Positions 1-7,455 of a DNA stretch of 13,181 bases are shown in pieces (within the stretch, counting starts at the first letter, position 1; every line of letters begins with the position of its first letter). The notes under the pieces are model-generated. The model was not told the DNA's origin. It made no database searches and worked only from the letters and a program-made list of their open reading frames with translations. Made by a program: the position numbers and the translations under genes. This DNA is from Pavlovales sp. CCMP2436 (taxonomy: Eukaryota > Haptophyta > Pavlovophyceae > Pavlovales), in assembly GCA_026770615.1 (NCBI GenBank), contig MU631700.1, positions 84,682-97,862 on the forward strand. Reading direction: 5' to 3'.

Positions 1-1170
1 GCTCGCAGCGGTGAAGCTCGCAGCGGTGAAGCTCGCCGCATCGCGGCTCGCCGCAGCGCAGCTTACCGCAGCGCAGCTCGCCGCAGCGCAGCTCGCTCGC
101 CGCAGCGCAGCTCGCTCGCAGCAGAGCAGCTCACAGCAGAGCGGCTCGCAGAAGCCCAGCTCGCAGCGGCGCAGCTCGCACAAGCGCAGCTCACACACGC
201 GCAGCTCGCAGCAGCGCAGCTCGCAGCGGCGCGGCACTTAACAGCGCGGCTTTTAGCAGCACAGCGGGCAGCAGCATAGCTCTCACAAGCGCAGCTCGCA
301 CAGCCGGCTCACCGCAGCGCATCTCGCCGCAGTGCGGCTCGCAGCGGCGCAGCTCGCCGCAGCGCAGCTCGCCGCAGCGCAGCTCGGACAAATCAGCTCA
401 CACATGCGCAGCTCGTAGCAGCGCAGCGCGCAGCAGCGTGGCCCGCAGCAGCGTAGCTCGCACAAGCGCAGCTCGCACAGCCGGCTCGCCGCAGCGCATC
501 TCGCCGCAGCGCGGCTCGCAGCGGCGCAGCTTGCCGCAGCGCAGCTCGCAGCGGCGCAGCTCGCACAAGCGCAGCTCGCCGCAGCACAGCTCGCCGCAGC
601 ACAGCTCGCCGCAGCACAGCTCGCAACAGCGCAGCTCGCCGCAGCGCAGCTCGCTCGCCGCAGAGCAGCTTGCCGCAGCGCAGCAGTAGCGCAGCTCACA
701 ATAGCGCGGCTCGCAGAAGCGCAGCTCGCAGCGGCGCATCTCGCACAAGCGCAGCTCACACATGCGCAGCTCGTAGCAGCGCAGCTCGCAGCGACGCGGC
801 TCTTAGCAGCGCGGCTCGCAGCAGCGCAGCTCGCAGCAGCATGGCTCGCACAAGAGCAGCTTACACAGCCGGCTCGCCGCAGCGCAGCTCGCCGCAGCGC
901 AGCTCGCAGCAGCGCAGCTCGCAGCAGCACAGCTCGCCGCAGCGCAGCTCGCAGCGGCGCAGCTTGCGCAAGTTCAGCTCACACATGCGCAGCTCGCAGC
1001 GCCGCAGCTCGCAGCAGCGCAGCTCGTAGCAGCGTAGCTCGCAGCAGCATAGCTCGCACAAGCGCAGTTCGCACAGCCGGCTCGCCGCAGCGCATCTCGC
1101 CGCAGCGCGGCTCGCAGCTCGCACAAGCGCAGCTCGCCGCAGCACAGCTCGCAACAGCGCAGCATGCCGC
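1..1170. repeat. 15-bp GC-rich minisatellite array, encoding pentapeptide periodicity
   Basis: About 75 tandem copies of a 15-bp unit, consensus GCTCGCCGCAGCGCA with frequent GCTCGCAGCAGCGCA and GCTCGCACAAGCGCA variants. The array begins before the window and ends near 1170, after GCATGCCGCAGCTTGCAG. The unit length is a multiple of three and the unit contains no stop, so several frames on both strands stay open: the plus strand reads AAQLA-type pentapeptides near the left edge, and the minus strand reads ELRCC-type or AAASC-type pentapeptides. Units of 13, 14 and 19 bp (for example the 13-bp unit ending in CACAGCCG near 299, 476, 864 and 1072) shift the frame, so no one frame spans the array. 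The AxLxx pattern resembles pentapeptide-repeat proteins, so it may descend from such a gene, but a noncoding minisatellite is the simpler reading. Confidence 0.93.
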
Positions 1171-1770
1171 AGCTTGCAGCTCTTCAGGGTACCCCCATTG
1201 CTTCAGTATACAGAACGTGTTGTTTAAAGTTGAATTCGTGGTTAGCGTCGGTCCTCACAAGGACCGATTGCTCTTCTGACGATCCCATCTGGGAACCGGA
1301 AGTCGGATCAGCTCTCAAGAGTGCAGATCCGACGGTTTATCCAGTCCTACCTGGCCTCAGCGCTCGGGACACCCGAACGTGAAGTCAGTCGAACCTCGCC
1401 ATTGCGGCGAGTCGGTTGGTGGTAAACACAATAGACGGTGGCTACCACCAAGCAAGGCAGCGACAGCGGTTTCCCCAATCGCCCAAACACCAAAGTATGG
1501 TTGTTGGAGTGATGCTTTTCGGGTATGAGAAGGGTTGTCTTTGAGGGTGCACCGACCGGACCACCATTTCAGTCGGAGTGCCCGCCTATATTGAATGATC
1601 GGCTACATAGGTAAAAGAAGGGAAGTGAGAAGTCCGGTACGCAAGGTGTGCTGGCATTCAGCTGTTCGTTGGGGGTATGGGCTCATATTGTATAGGTGGT
1701 ATGGCCGCTGGTGCTGTGTTTTGATTCAGTTTCCTTGCTGCCCGCTCGGCTGTCTGGGCGGCCCACATGG
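1171..1770. other. Gene-free stretch: probable 3' tail of LINE A plus older flank
   Basis: I see no convincing gene. Open frames here (up to 98 codons, plus strand) have no recognisable motif. The LINE A reading frame stops at 1771-1773 (minus strand), so at least part of this stretch is expected to be its 3' untranslated tail. No poly(A) tail (poly(T) on the plus strand) or target-site duplication is visible, so the element's 3' boundary is not placed. Short inverted repeats occur, the best at 1248-1267; a weaker one pairs CTCGCC with GGCGAG near 1395-1411. Confidence 0.6.
1248..1267. other. Perfect 8-bp stem with 4-nt loop
   Basis: TCGGTCCT and AGGACCGA flank a CACA loop, so either strand can fold into a clean hairpin. 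On the minus strand it lies about 500 bp beyond the LINE A stop codon. Some LINE families use a 3' stem-loop for RT recognition; whether this is one is a guess, since the 3' end of LINE A is not defined. Confidence 0.5.
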
Positions 1771-2856
1771 CTACCTTAAACTTATACGACCCCACTTATA
1801 CGCGTCGTATATAGATATAATATTGTTCTTGGTTGACGCCGCTGATGCTTCGATCACCGCTTCGCGTGATTTGTGCAAGCTGAGGCTATGACGTAGGAGA
1901 GTGTAGTGTAAGTCGCCGGGCTTGGGTGCGTCACCGGTGTCGGCGTCCTTCTTTCTGAGCTCTTCTTTGACACCTAATCCTACCCTTCCGGTGAAGTAGT
2001 CCGGTCGAGATATCATGTGTGTCGCTATTGATTTTGATTTTGCGGGTCCCAGGCGCGGGGCCAGTTCCTTGCAGAGAGAGCGGTGGAGGTCGTGACGGTG
2101 CTTCTCCGTTGACGAGCACTCGTGGTATAGGTGATGCTTCGTGTCTTGTGAGTTGGGTGCTTTGCATACATGGCAGGTGAAGCCCATTCTTTCGGACTTT
2201 CCGTCAATGGTAATTGTAGTGGTGGCCATCGCCGGGAATTCTGCTGCCCACTCGGCATTATGTCGGTATGGTCCGAGTAACAATCTGGCCATGTGTTTGG
2301 TGTACTTTTCCGTGGGTCGCTGTTGGCCTCTAACTCGTGGGAGGCGCAGAGCCGTCGTGCTCTCTTTTGTCCACATGGCTTCTACATTGGCCATTTTACC
2401 TATGCCTGGGGCATGTTTGACGGGGCCTCTCTTCTCTAGGCGTTCCCTCGCAACTCTGTCTATTAGTGCATGGCGTGCTACTCGTTGGTCGAATTTGATG
2501 ATGTCTCCTGTCGCAGTGGCCGCTATTGCCCAGCAATGGGCCGTGAGCGTGTTTTTGGTGAGCTGTACTGTGGCGGCTTCTTTGTGTACTGCTACTGCCT
2601 TTGAGCCCCAGTCGCTCAATGCGTTCTGCACGAGCTTTATGACGGCCGGGGTTTGGAGGTGGGGAGGCAAATTAGCCTGGCTGCGCCAGTTGTCGTCTCG
2701 TGTGGAGATGAAGAGCCGGGTCACTTTCTTTAGCGCCTCTGCTGTCACTATTCTAGCTCTCGAGGCGTCATCGTGACGTACCGCTCCTGGGGTATTTAGA
2801 ATTCTGGCTACTTCATCATCCGATTTGGTATGAACCGCAGTGTGAGTCGCGTTCCT
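1771..2856 (-). pseudogene. LINE A C-terminal segment: end of RNase H and CCHC knuckle
   Basis: The open frame runs from just after the TAA at 2857-2859 to the TAG at 1771-1773, about 361 codons with no credible start of its own. Its first residues include AVHTKSDDEVA, which fits the His...Asp end of an RNase H domain, so it continues the preceding segment in the same frame across the stop codon. Further on, about 2110-2185, it carries CHVC-x9-HH-x4-C, the zinc-knuckle arrangement often found at the C-terminus of LINE polyproteins and thought to help in RNA or DNA binding. The rest is basic and helical-looking, with no other motif I recognise. The 325-residue stretch from the GTG at 2748 is the longest uninterrupted piece of LINE A, so decay has hit this part least. 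Confidence 0.85.
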
Positions 2857-3405
2857 TTAGCGTCCGTGTGCCTCGTCACGTTGTTTGAGGCTGAGTGGGC
2901 GGTAGAAGTGAGGGTTTGCATCATAGCTCGTGGGATCCCTTAACCCGTGTGGTAGGGGGTTGCGGTCTAGGTGCCGTCTGCGCCAGTCTAGGCGTTTTAC
3001 GCCTGTGTCATGGTCCCATCCGATGAATAGCTCTTGCTCGTGAGTCAGTGCTTGTAAGGCAAGTGTGACCGCATTGCATTCTGCGTTAACAACCGTTTGA
3101 TCGCCCGAGAATGTGCAGGTGAGGATATGTGCCTCTGGGGCATGTGTCGTGCCGCGGATGTGGTGTGATGGGAGTACGTAAAAACGCGCCGCACCGGCTG
3201 CTCGAGCCTTGCCGTTTCCATCTGGTTTGATAAATGAACCGTCGACCCCGACATGGGGGGTGCGCAATTGTGGTTTCTCTCCTGTCGGTGGTTGGTGTCT
3301 GAATGCATGTATGAGTGTTGTGTGGCGTGTGACGAACTGGAAGCACATAGGTCCGCATAGTGCCGACGTGAATATTTCCAGCTGCTCGAGGTGTTTAATC
3401 GCCTA
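2857..3405 (-). pseudogene. LINE A RNase H domain
   Basis: RNase H removes the RNA strand of the RNA-DNA hybrid during retrotransposition. The frame opens after a TAG at 3403-3405 and ends at the TAA at 2857-2859. Numbering from the ATG at 3348, VGVDGSF gives the first catalytic Asp (residue 36), NAECNAVTLAL the Glu (residue 90), and IGWDHDTG an Asp at the position of the usual TDS (residue 112 or 114). The His...Asp tail of the fold lies beyond the stop, in the next segment, same frame. So the catalytic residues look retained while the frame is broken, which points to loss by chance mutation of a once-active enzyme. The ATG at 3348 is not a true start: LEQLEIFTSALCGP upstream of it continues the polyprotein. 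Confidence 0.85.
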
Positions 3406-3860
3406 AATGTTGGCCTATATTCCTGTGCGAACAGGGTCTTGGCTGCTTTCGTTATTGCAGCCGTGTTTGCATGCATCGGTAGGGCATTTTGAAGAGCAAT
3501 GAGCGTGTCCCTCATAGCGCTGCCGCTTGTCCTTAATATGTCTTCTTCGGCTGCACTTATGGCTGTCAATTGTCTGTCAGTGTCACTTGAAGTGGGGGCA
3601 GTACTTGCGGTGCGCAGTTTTGCCAAGTTGAGTACACCACAGGCGCTCATTGCTGCTAGGGTGACCGAAGCCATCTTGGGTTTTGCGCGGCGGGTGACGC
3701 CTAGGGCTGGCCATATTAGGAAAGGGGCGAGCTCGCCCATGGGTGTCGTCTGCAGGCATGCATAGTTTTCGAATATGTCCCATTTTTCTTCCCCCTGGGG
3801 TGCTTCGGAAAGACTTTTGATCGCCCCCCTTGCGGTAGGCATCATTTTTGCCTTGGCTCG
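3400..3860 (-). pseudogene. LINE A connector between RT thumb and RNase H
   Basis: Continues the RT thumb frame beyond the TGA at 3861-3863, without a frame change. It encodes a connector rich in Ala, Thr and Ser, with no recognised motif, as is usual for this part of LINE polyproteins. The frame is lost near 3400, where EYRPTFRRLN ends the useful sequence and the RNase H frame (KHLEQLEIF) takes over; the same frame stays open to 3045, but that part (rich in Ser, His and Arg) is an out-of-frame shadow of the RNase H domain. Confidence 0.75.
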
Positions 3861-4508
3861 TCACGCGGGTCCGATTTGGGCGATACTCAATGCATGTGCC
3901 GCGAGGGCGTGCGTTGCGGATTCCACGGGTGAGTTGAGAAGGCGCAGCATGGCTAATACTTTTTCGCCCGCGTTTTGGGCAAGCGGGTCCACCAGACCTA
4001 GGCCATCGCGTTCAGGGGAGCCGCACAAGCGTTCTCTTGCTACATGAGGCCCTATTGTGCAGCGAAGGCGCGTGGCCTCTACTATTGCTGGAAGCATCGT
4101 GGACAGGAAATCATCAGATAAGTCTGATGCGCCCATATAATATGGTAGTATTGACGCTACGTCATGGTGGGACCGCTTGGCTACCCAAAGGGTGTGGCAT
4201 GCCCCTTTGCTCGAGGCAAGGTACACCTTTCCCATGGCCTGTGCTATCTTAATCAGGAGTTTACGTTCCTGGGCCTGCCACTTGCCGTTGGTGGTTAGGA
4301 GGTATCCCAGGTATTTGAAAGTGTTGTCCTTTGGCGTCTGGGGCACCTCTATGTGTGGGAAGTTTGCATCCCTTGATGGTAGGCTGATGCAGGCTTTCTG
4401 GGAAGGGTTTCCTTGATCATCACTGAATGTCTGAACTGTTGATTTGGGTCCCCAGTGCTCTGGCAACTTAGGTAGTATCGAGGTGTGAAAGCACTTCTTG
4501 GCGTTAAA
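3861..4508 (-). pseudogene. LINE A RT thumb and start of connector
   Basis: Picks up from the RT palm after a one-base frameshift near 4505-4510, where the palm frame reads YTMDL and this frame reads NAKKCFHTS. It contains FKYLGYLLTTNGKW (about 4320-4280), the KYLG block typical of the LINE RT thumb, and later CGSPERDGLGLVDP (about 4030-3985), which matches CGSPK at 13049-13063 and GIGIEDPEA just after it in LINE B. It ends at an in-frame TGA (3861-3863). The Met at 4568 is inside the overlap with the palm frame and is not a real start. Confidence 0.88.
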
Positions 4509-5161
4509 TCCATGGTGTAGGCCGCAAGGAAGCGGTCTGCTATTCCTATCATGGCCTGTGCAGTGCATGCATTTTTTGCACAGAGTGCTAAATCGTCCAT
4601 GTATGCCTGGTATTTAAGAGGGTTGCACGGCTTTCTGTGAGTGTGGCCTGGCGGTGGAGTCGGTTGGTAGCCACCTGGCTGCTTATCCAGCTGGCGGTGA
4701 AGCATGTTCATAAATAAGCAATACGTGATCGGGCTGAGCGGGCAGCCTTGCTTGCACCCCATGGAAGTGAGAACCGGGTGCTTTGATCTGCCGAAGTCTG
4801 TTCGCACATGTGCCCCCGTGCATGTCTGGAGCATGCGAACGCGTCGCACCGTCTCGGGTGGGTAGCCATGACGTTCCATTGCCTCCCAAAGGGCATATCG
4901 TGGGACTGCGTCGAATGCCTTTTGGATGTCGCAAGTGATGATGTGTAATTCTCGTCCTGCTTTCAGTGCTTCAGCTAAGGCTGCAGCCATCACTGCTAAG
5001 TGGTCTGCTGCTCTACCATATTTCCTGGCCGCAAGCTGTTGTTCGGATAGGAGCTGCATTCTGCCTGCGGCGCCTAGTACCTGTCCCGCCATGAAGGCTG
5101 CGGGTAATTTGTAGATGACGCTTTGGAGTGCGAGGCCTCTGTAGTCAGTTTGACGGATGTG
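4508..5161 (-). pseudogene. LINE A reverse transcriptase palm
   Basis: RT copies the element's RNA into DNA at the nicked target. Starting after the TGA at 5162-5164, the frame reads RQTDYRGLALQSVIYK (the conserved YRG..L.SV.YK block), then ITCDIQKAFDAVP (motif A, first catalytic Asp), GCKQGCPLSPITYCLFMNML (motif B) and YMDDL at 4603-4589 (motif C, the two metal-binding Asp residues). All three catalytic Asp residues are kept. The ATG at 5092 falls inside the domain and is not the original start. Everything N-terminal of the YRG block, including the endonuclease, is gone. The frame is lost near 4508; the last 50 or so codons of the open frame (to 4349) are read out of frame. Confidence 0.95.
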
Positions 5162-5444
5162 TCATGGCGACTCAGACCTCCTCTGTCTCCGACTCTCGTT
5201 CCAGCCCTTCCGCGACTACTCAAGCCCGGTGCTGAAGAAGTGCCGCACGGACTTCCTCCGCACGCGCGCGCTCTTCGTGTTCGCCTGGGAGTGCATGCCC
5301 GGGTTCATCACCGTCGTGCCTGGTATGATCTGGCTCGCCGCGCGCGTCGGCTGCGTGGACGTTCTCGAGGAGCTGGTCGACAACTGGCAGTGTACGCTCA
5401 CAGCGCGAATATCGATATTCGGCGGGGGGGGGTCTAACAGGTAA
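5157..5444 (+). pseudogene. Short ORF with one ankyrin-like helix pair, cut by LINE A
   Basis: A 95-codon plus-strand frame that crosses the LINE A boundary: its ATG (5157) lies in the last bases of the element and is probably accidental. The central part includes MIWLAARVGCVDVLEELVDN, which fits one ankyrin repeat (LAAR.G..DVLE.LV). Upstream of it is an Arg/Phe-rich stretch with no motif I know. The frame then runs into a 16-bp palindrome (5406-5421) and a run of nine G and ends. A fragment of a host ankyrin protein interrupted by LINE insertion is the best guess; I did not find the missing part on the other side of LINE A. It could also be a chance frame in GC-rich DNA. Confidence 0.35.
5406..5421. 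repeat. 16-bp perfect palindrome
   Basis: CGAATATCGATATTCG is its own reverse complement. It is followed closely by a run of nine G (5424-5432). Short enough to be chance; noted because it sits at the end of the ankyrin-like frame. Confidence 0.6.
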
Positions 5445-6018
5445 TCAGATGTGATCGCGCGTGCGCTTTCCCGCCCTGGTCGCCTCACTCCGCTGAGCCG
5501 CCTCACGCATGGATTATCCGTAACTTATTCTCAACGTCGTCGACCAATTTTTAGCTGGAATTATTATATACAGCTAGACCCCTGAGACGGATCCTATTCA
5601 AACCTATGCAATAGGATGGGTGCGCACTGCTGCCATTGGTCTCCCCTTCGTGCTCAGGAGCTGAGCCTGGGAAGATAGGGTCTCCAGAGGCAAATAAAAA
5701 GCCTCGGCCCATCAGAACCTCCTCAATAACTAATTACGTACTACTATATTAAATGCCAAATTTAAGTAATTAAATATGCCTATCCAAAAGAAAATTCTCA
5801 GGGTGTTACCGATAGGTGCGTGGCCAGAGGGCGCTCTGAGCTGCACCAGGGGTGCGCCAAACACATCTGGGGGTGTCTAGACTACCCCACACACCACGCT
5901 GAGCCCCCCTCCGCCTAGAGCAGGTCCGCGTCGACGCGCTGGCAAGCTACTGGCACGTGCGCCCACATGCTCAAACTTGGCCCCCATGCTGAAATTTCTG
6001 TATTCTTTTGTAGTGATT
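5445..6018. other. Gene-free stretch
   Basis: No reading frame of note on either strand. It contains the left arm of an imperfect inverted repeat (5576-5627), an AT-rich patch (about 5722-5795) and a bulged hairpin around TCTAGA (about 5869-5887, GGGGT against ACCCC). No promoter or RNA gene can be supported. Confidence 0.6.
5576..5627 (+). repeat. Left arm of imperfect inverted repeat
   Basis: Contains AGACCCCTGAG (5576-5586) and, at 5599-5621, CAAACCTATGCAATAGGA followed by TGGGT. The same two blocks occur in reverse complement at 6150-6207: the first is identical (11 of 11) and the second matches at 22 of 23. Weaker similarity continues outward (TGGAATTA here, TGGAGTTA in the other arm). 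The arms could be ends of a small DNA transposon or two copies of a dispersed repeat. Confidence 0.75.
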
Positions 6019-6705
6019 TCAAGAGATCATAACGGACCAACGGGAGGCCGCATCGTCAATCTGATTGATTCCTGGAGATCCCCATGTCGTCTTGTCCATG
6101 GTGATGTGCGGTGACCCTAGGTCCCCGCCGAGCGTTCGTCGACTACAGCGTGCCGAACCCATCCTATTGAATAGGTTTGAAAATCTATTGAATAGGCTCA
6201 GGGGTCTTATAGTAACTCCAAATTGAAAACGACAAAGAGTGAAGTCGAAACGCTGGTGCTGGTGCGTGCGCTTGTGCTTTTTGAGGTGGTCGAGCTGAGT
6301 GGCCCTGTACTCGCAGCCCGGCTCGTCGCACGAATACGGCCACTCGCCGCTGTGCCTGCGCTTGTGCCTCGTGAGATCGCCCGGCTGAGTGGCGCTGTAC
6401 TCGCAGCCCTGCTCGTCGCACGGATACGGCCGCTCGCCGCTGTACGTGCACTTGTGCACCTTGACGCAACGAGCAGTTGTGGCCCTGTACTTGCAGCCCG
6501 ACTCGTCGCACGCGTACGGCTGCTCGCCGCTGTGCGTGCGCTTGTGCACCTTGAGGTCGCTCGCAGAACGATTTGTAACGCCGCAGCCCGGCTCATCACA
6601 CATGTGGCCCTGCGCCCCCACGACTGTGCAGTAGAGATCGGCGGCGAGGAGATGCGGACGACGATGTAGGTCGGCGCCGCAGGGAACACGACGTTGACAA
6701 TCCAC
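6019..6705 (-). pseudogene. Four-finger C2H2 zinc-finger protein, probably broken
   Basis: C2H2 fingers usually bind DNA as transcription factors in the nucleus. Numbering from the GTG at 6705, finger 1 has Cys36, Cys41, His54, His58; finger 3 has Cys96, Cys101, His114, His118; finger 4 has Cys126, Cys131, His144, His148 (C-x4-C-x12-H-x3-H). Finger 2 has Cys66, Cys71, His84 but Tyr88 in place of the last His, so it is degenerate. The spacing is exactly 30 residues (90 bp), with linkers of the HSGEQPYA type. There is no good start: a TGA lies four codons before the GTG, and the only nearby ATG (6737, minus strand) is in another frame and at the edge of the duplicated 309-bp unit. After residue 150 the tail overlaps an inverted repeat. 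I read it as a decayed or 5'-disrupted gene; an upstream exon is possible. Confidence 0.75.
6150..6207 (-). repeat. Right arm of imperfect inverted repeat
   Basis: Reverse-complement partner of 5576-5627. It also holds two direct copies of CTATTGAATAGG, each nearly palindromic, about 22 bp apart (near 6165 and 6185). It overlaps the C-terminal tail of the zinc-finger reading frame, where it encodes the FNRFSNLFNRMG segment; that tail is therefore probably repeat-derived and not part of the original protein. Confidence 0.75.
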
Positions 6706-6719
6706 GCCAGGAGGTCATG

Positions 6720-7028
6720 CAGCGTCGTTGACAGCATTCTCTCCTCTCGACGTACGTCGCGTATGGGGTTAACGGCAAATTCAAAACGTTTTTTTCTTCA
6801 GATCCCTACTGTATGTCGGGTACGGGGCGAGCTGTTGCGTGAATGAGCGACTTGGTGTTGTGAGTGCGTGTGTGTATGTGATGCTGGTTAGAGAGCGGTA
6901 TCAACCGCATAGATTATTCGTCATCCTGGGGGGCTTCGCCCCCCCAGACTCCCCACGCCTGCAGTGGGCTTCTTCCTGGGGGCTCTGCCCCCAGATCCCA
7001 GAGAGAGAGCTCGCTTCATTTTAAAACA
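6720..7028. repeat. Copy 1 of a roughly 309-bp tandem duplication
   Basis: Begins CAGCGTCGTTGACAGCATTC and ends near GCTTCATTTTAAAACA. Copy 2 follows directly with the same beginning at 7029, differing by scattered substitutions and small indels (I estimate a little over 90% identity by eye). On the minus strand its first bases include an ATG (6737) next to the zinc-finger region, so the unit may contain the former 5' end of that gene. Small plus-strand frames in the two copies are alike (NERLGVVSACVYVML), but they diverge after GGFAPPD through indels, so I do not call them genes. Confidence 0.93.
6926..6994. other. Two GC-rich hairpins in copy 1
   Basis: Hairpin 1 is CTGGGGGGC-TTC-GCCCCCCCAG (6926-6947, one extra C in the right arm). 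Hairpin 2 is CTGGGGGC-TCT-GCCCCCAG (6976-6994, perfect 8-bp stem). Both have triloops and are followed by AGA.CCC-like sequence. As I recall, similar GGGGGC-loop-GCCCCC hairpins occur as dispersed repeats in some protist and algal genomes; I cannot verify a match here. Confidence 0.8.
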
Positions 7029-7345
7029 CAGCGTCGTTGACAGCATTCTCTCCTCTCGACGTCGCATATGGGGGTTACGGCAAATTCAAAACGTTTTTTT
7101 CTTCAGATCCCTACTGTATGTCGGGTAGTGGCCGGGTACGGGGCGAGCTGTTGCGTGAATGAGCGACTTGGTGTTGTGAGTGCGTGCGTGTATGTGATGC
7201 TAATTAGAGAGCGGTATCAACCGCATAGATTATTCGTCATCCTGGGGGGCTTCGCCCCCCCAGACACCCACGCCTGCAGCGGGCTTCTTCCTGGGGGCTC
7301 TGCCCCCAGACCCCAGAGAGAGAGAGCTTCATTTTTTAAACATTA
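7029..7345. repeat. Copy 2 of the roughly 309-bp tandem duplication
   Basis: Directly follows copy 1 and repeats it to about 7345 (ending GCTTCATTTTTTAAAC). It has an internal 10-bp insertion near 7125-7140, where GTCGGGTA is followed by a near-copy GTGGCCGGGTA. The runs of T and of GA differ in length between the copies. Confidence 0.93.
7242..7309. other. Two GC-rich hairpins in copy 2
   Basis: The same pair as in copy 1: CTGGGGGGC-TTC-GCCCCCCCAG at 7242-7263 and CTGGGGGC-TCT-GCCCCCAG at 7291-7309. The stems are unchanged between the copies, while flanking bases differ (ACTCCCC versus ACACCC). Confidence 0.8.
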
Positions 7346-7455
7346 CTCCCCGTTGCTGCAATTTCCTGTTTTATGTTTGAAACGGCAATGGCAATGTGCG
7401 CGCTCTCGCGTGCGCGGCCCCACCCCCCACGCGCGCGGGCGAGCCTCGACTCGCC

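Larger units (their letters stand above)
1771..5161 (-). mobile_element. LINE A: 5'-truncated, decayed non-LTR retrotransposon
   Basis: The minus strand encodes, in order, RT palm (5161 to about 4508), RT thumb and connector (about 4508 to 3400), RNase H (3405 to about 2800) and a C-terminal domain with a CCHC knuckle (2856 to 1771). The frame changes near 4508 and near 3400, and there are in-frame stops at 3861-3863 (TGA) and 2857-2859 (TAA). Homology begins abruptly with RQTDYRGL just after a TGA at 5162-5164, so the endonuclease and the RT N-terminus are missing; this fits the usual 5' truncation of LINEs made by target-primed reverse transcription. It is homologous to LINE B on the right but not recent: RT similarity is strong only in the conserved blocks. 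No target-site duplication was found, so the ends are approximate, and the 3' end may extend below 1771. Confidence 0.93.

Noticed and set aside
1..1170. Several long overlapping open frames on both strands (up to 215 codons on the minus strand, Cys/Ala-rich).
   Set aside because: All follow from a stop-free 15-bp unit; they mirror each other, change register at irregular units, and have no non-repetitive part, so none is called as a gene.
1..1170. CRISPR-like array.
   Set aside because: Units are contiguous, 15 bp, with no unique spacers; this is a minisatellite.
1390..1480. Possible structured RNA (several short stems such as GGTGG-CTA-CCACC).
   Set aside because: The stems do not form a tRNA cloverleaf or any known fold, and are short enough to be chance.
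1150..1800. LINE A inserted into the 15-bp minisatellite as a target-specific element.
   Set aside because: The array is not found on the other side of LINE A (after 5162), so the array is not shown to be the target.
1800..1835. TATA-like sequence (TATATAGATATAATATTG).
   Set aside because: It lies inside the LINE A coding end, with no transcription unit downstream that could be supported.
2141..2776. Plus-strand 211-codon frame within LINE A.
   Set aside because: Antisense to the well-supported C-terminal LINE frame; no motif, hydrophobic composition typical of antisense reading.
6223..6669. Plus-strand 148-codon frame opposite the zinc fingers.
   Set aside because: It is the antisense shadow of the 90-bp finger repeat (Val/Ala/Leu-rich with the same period).
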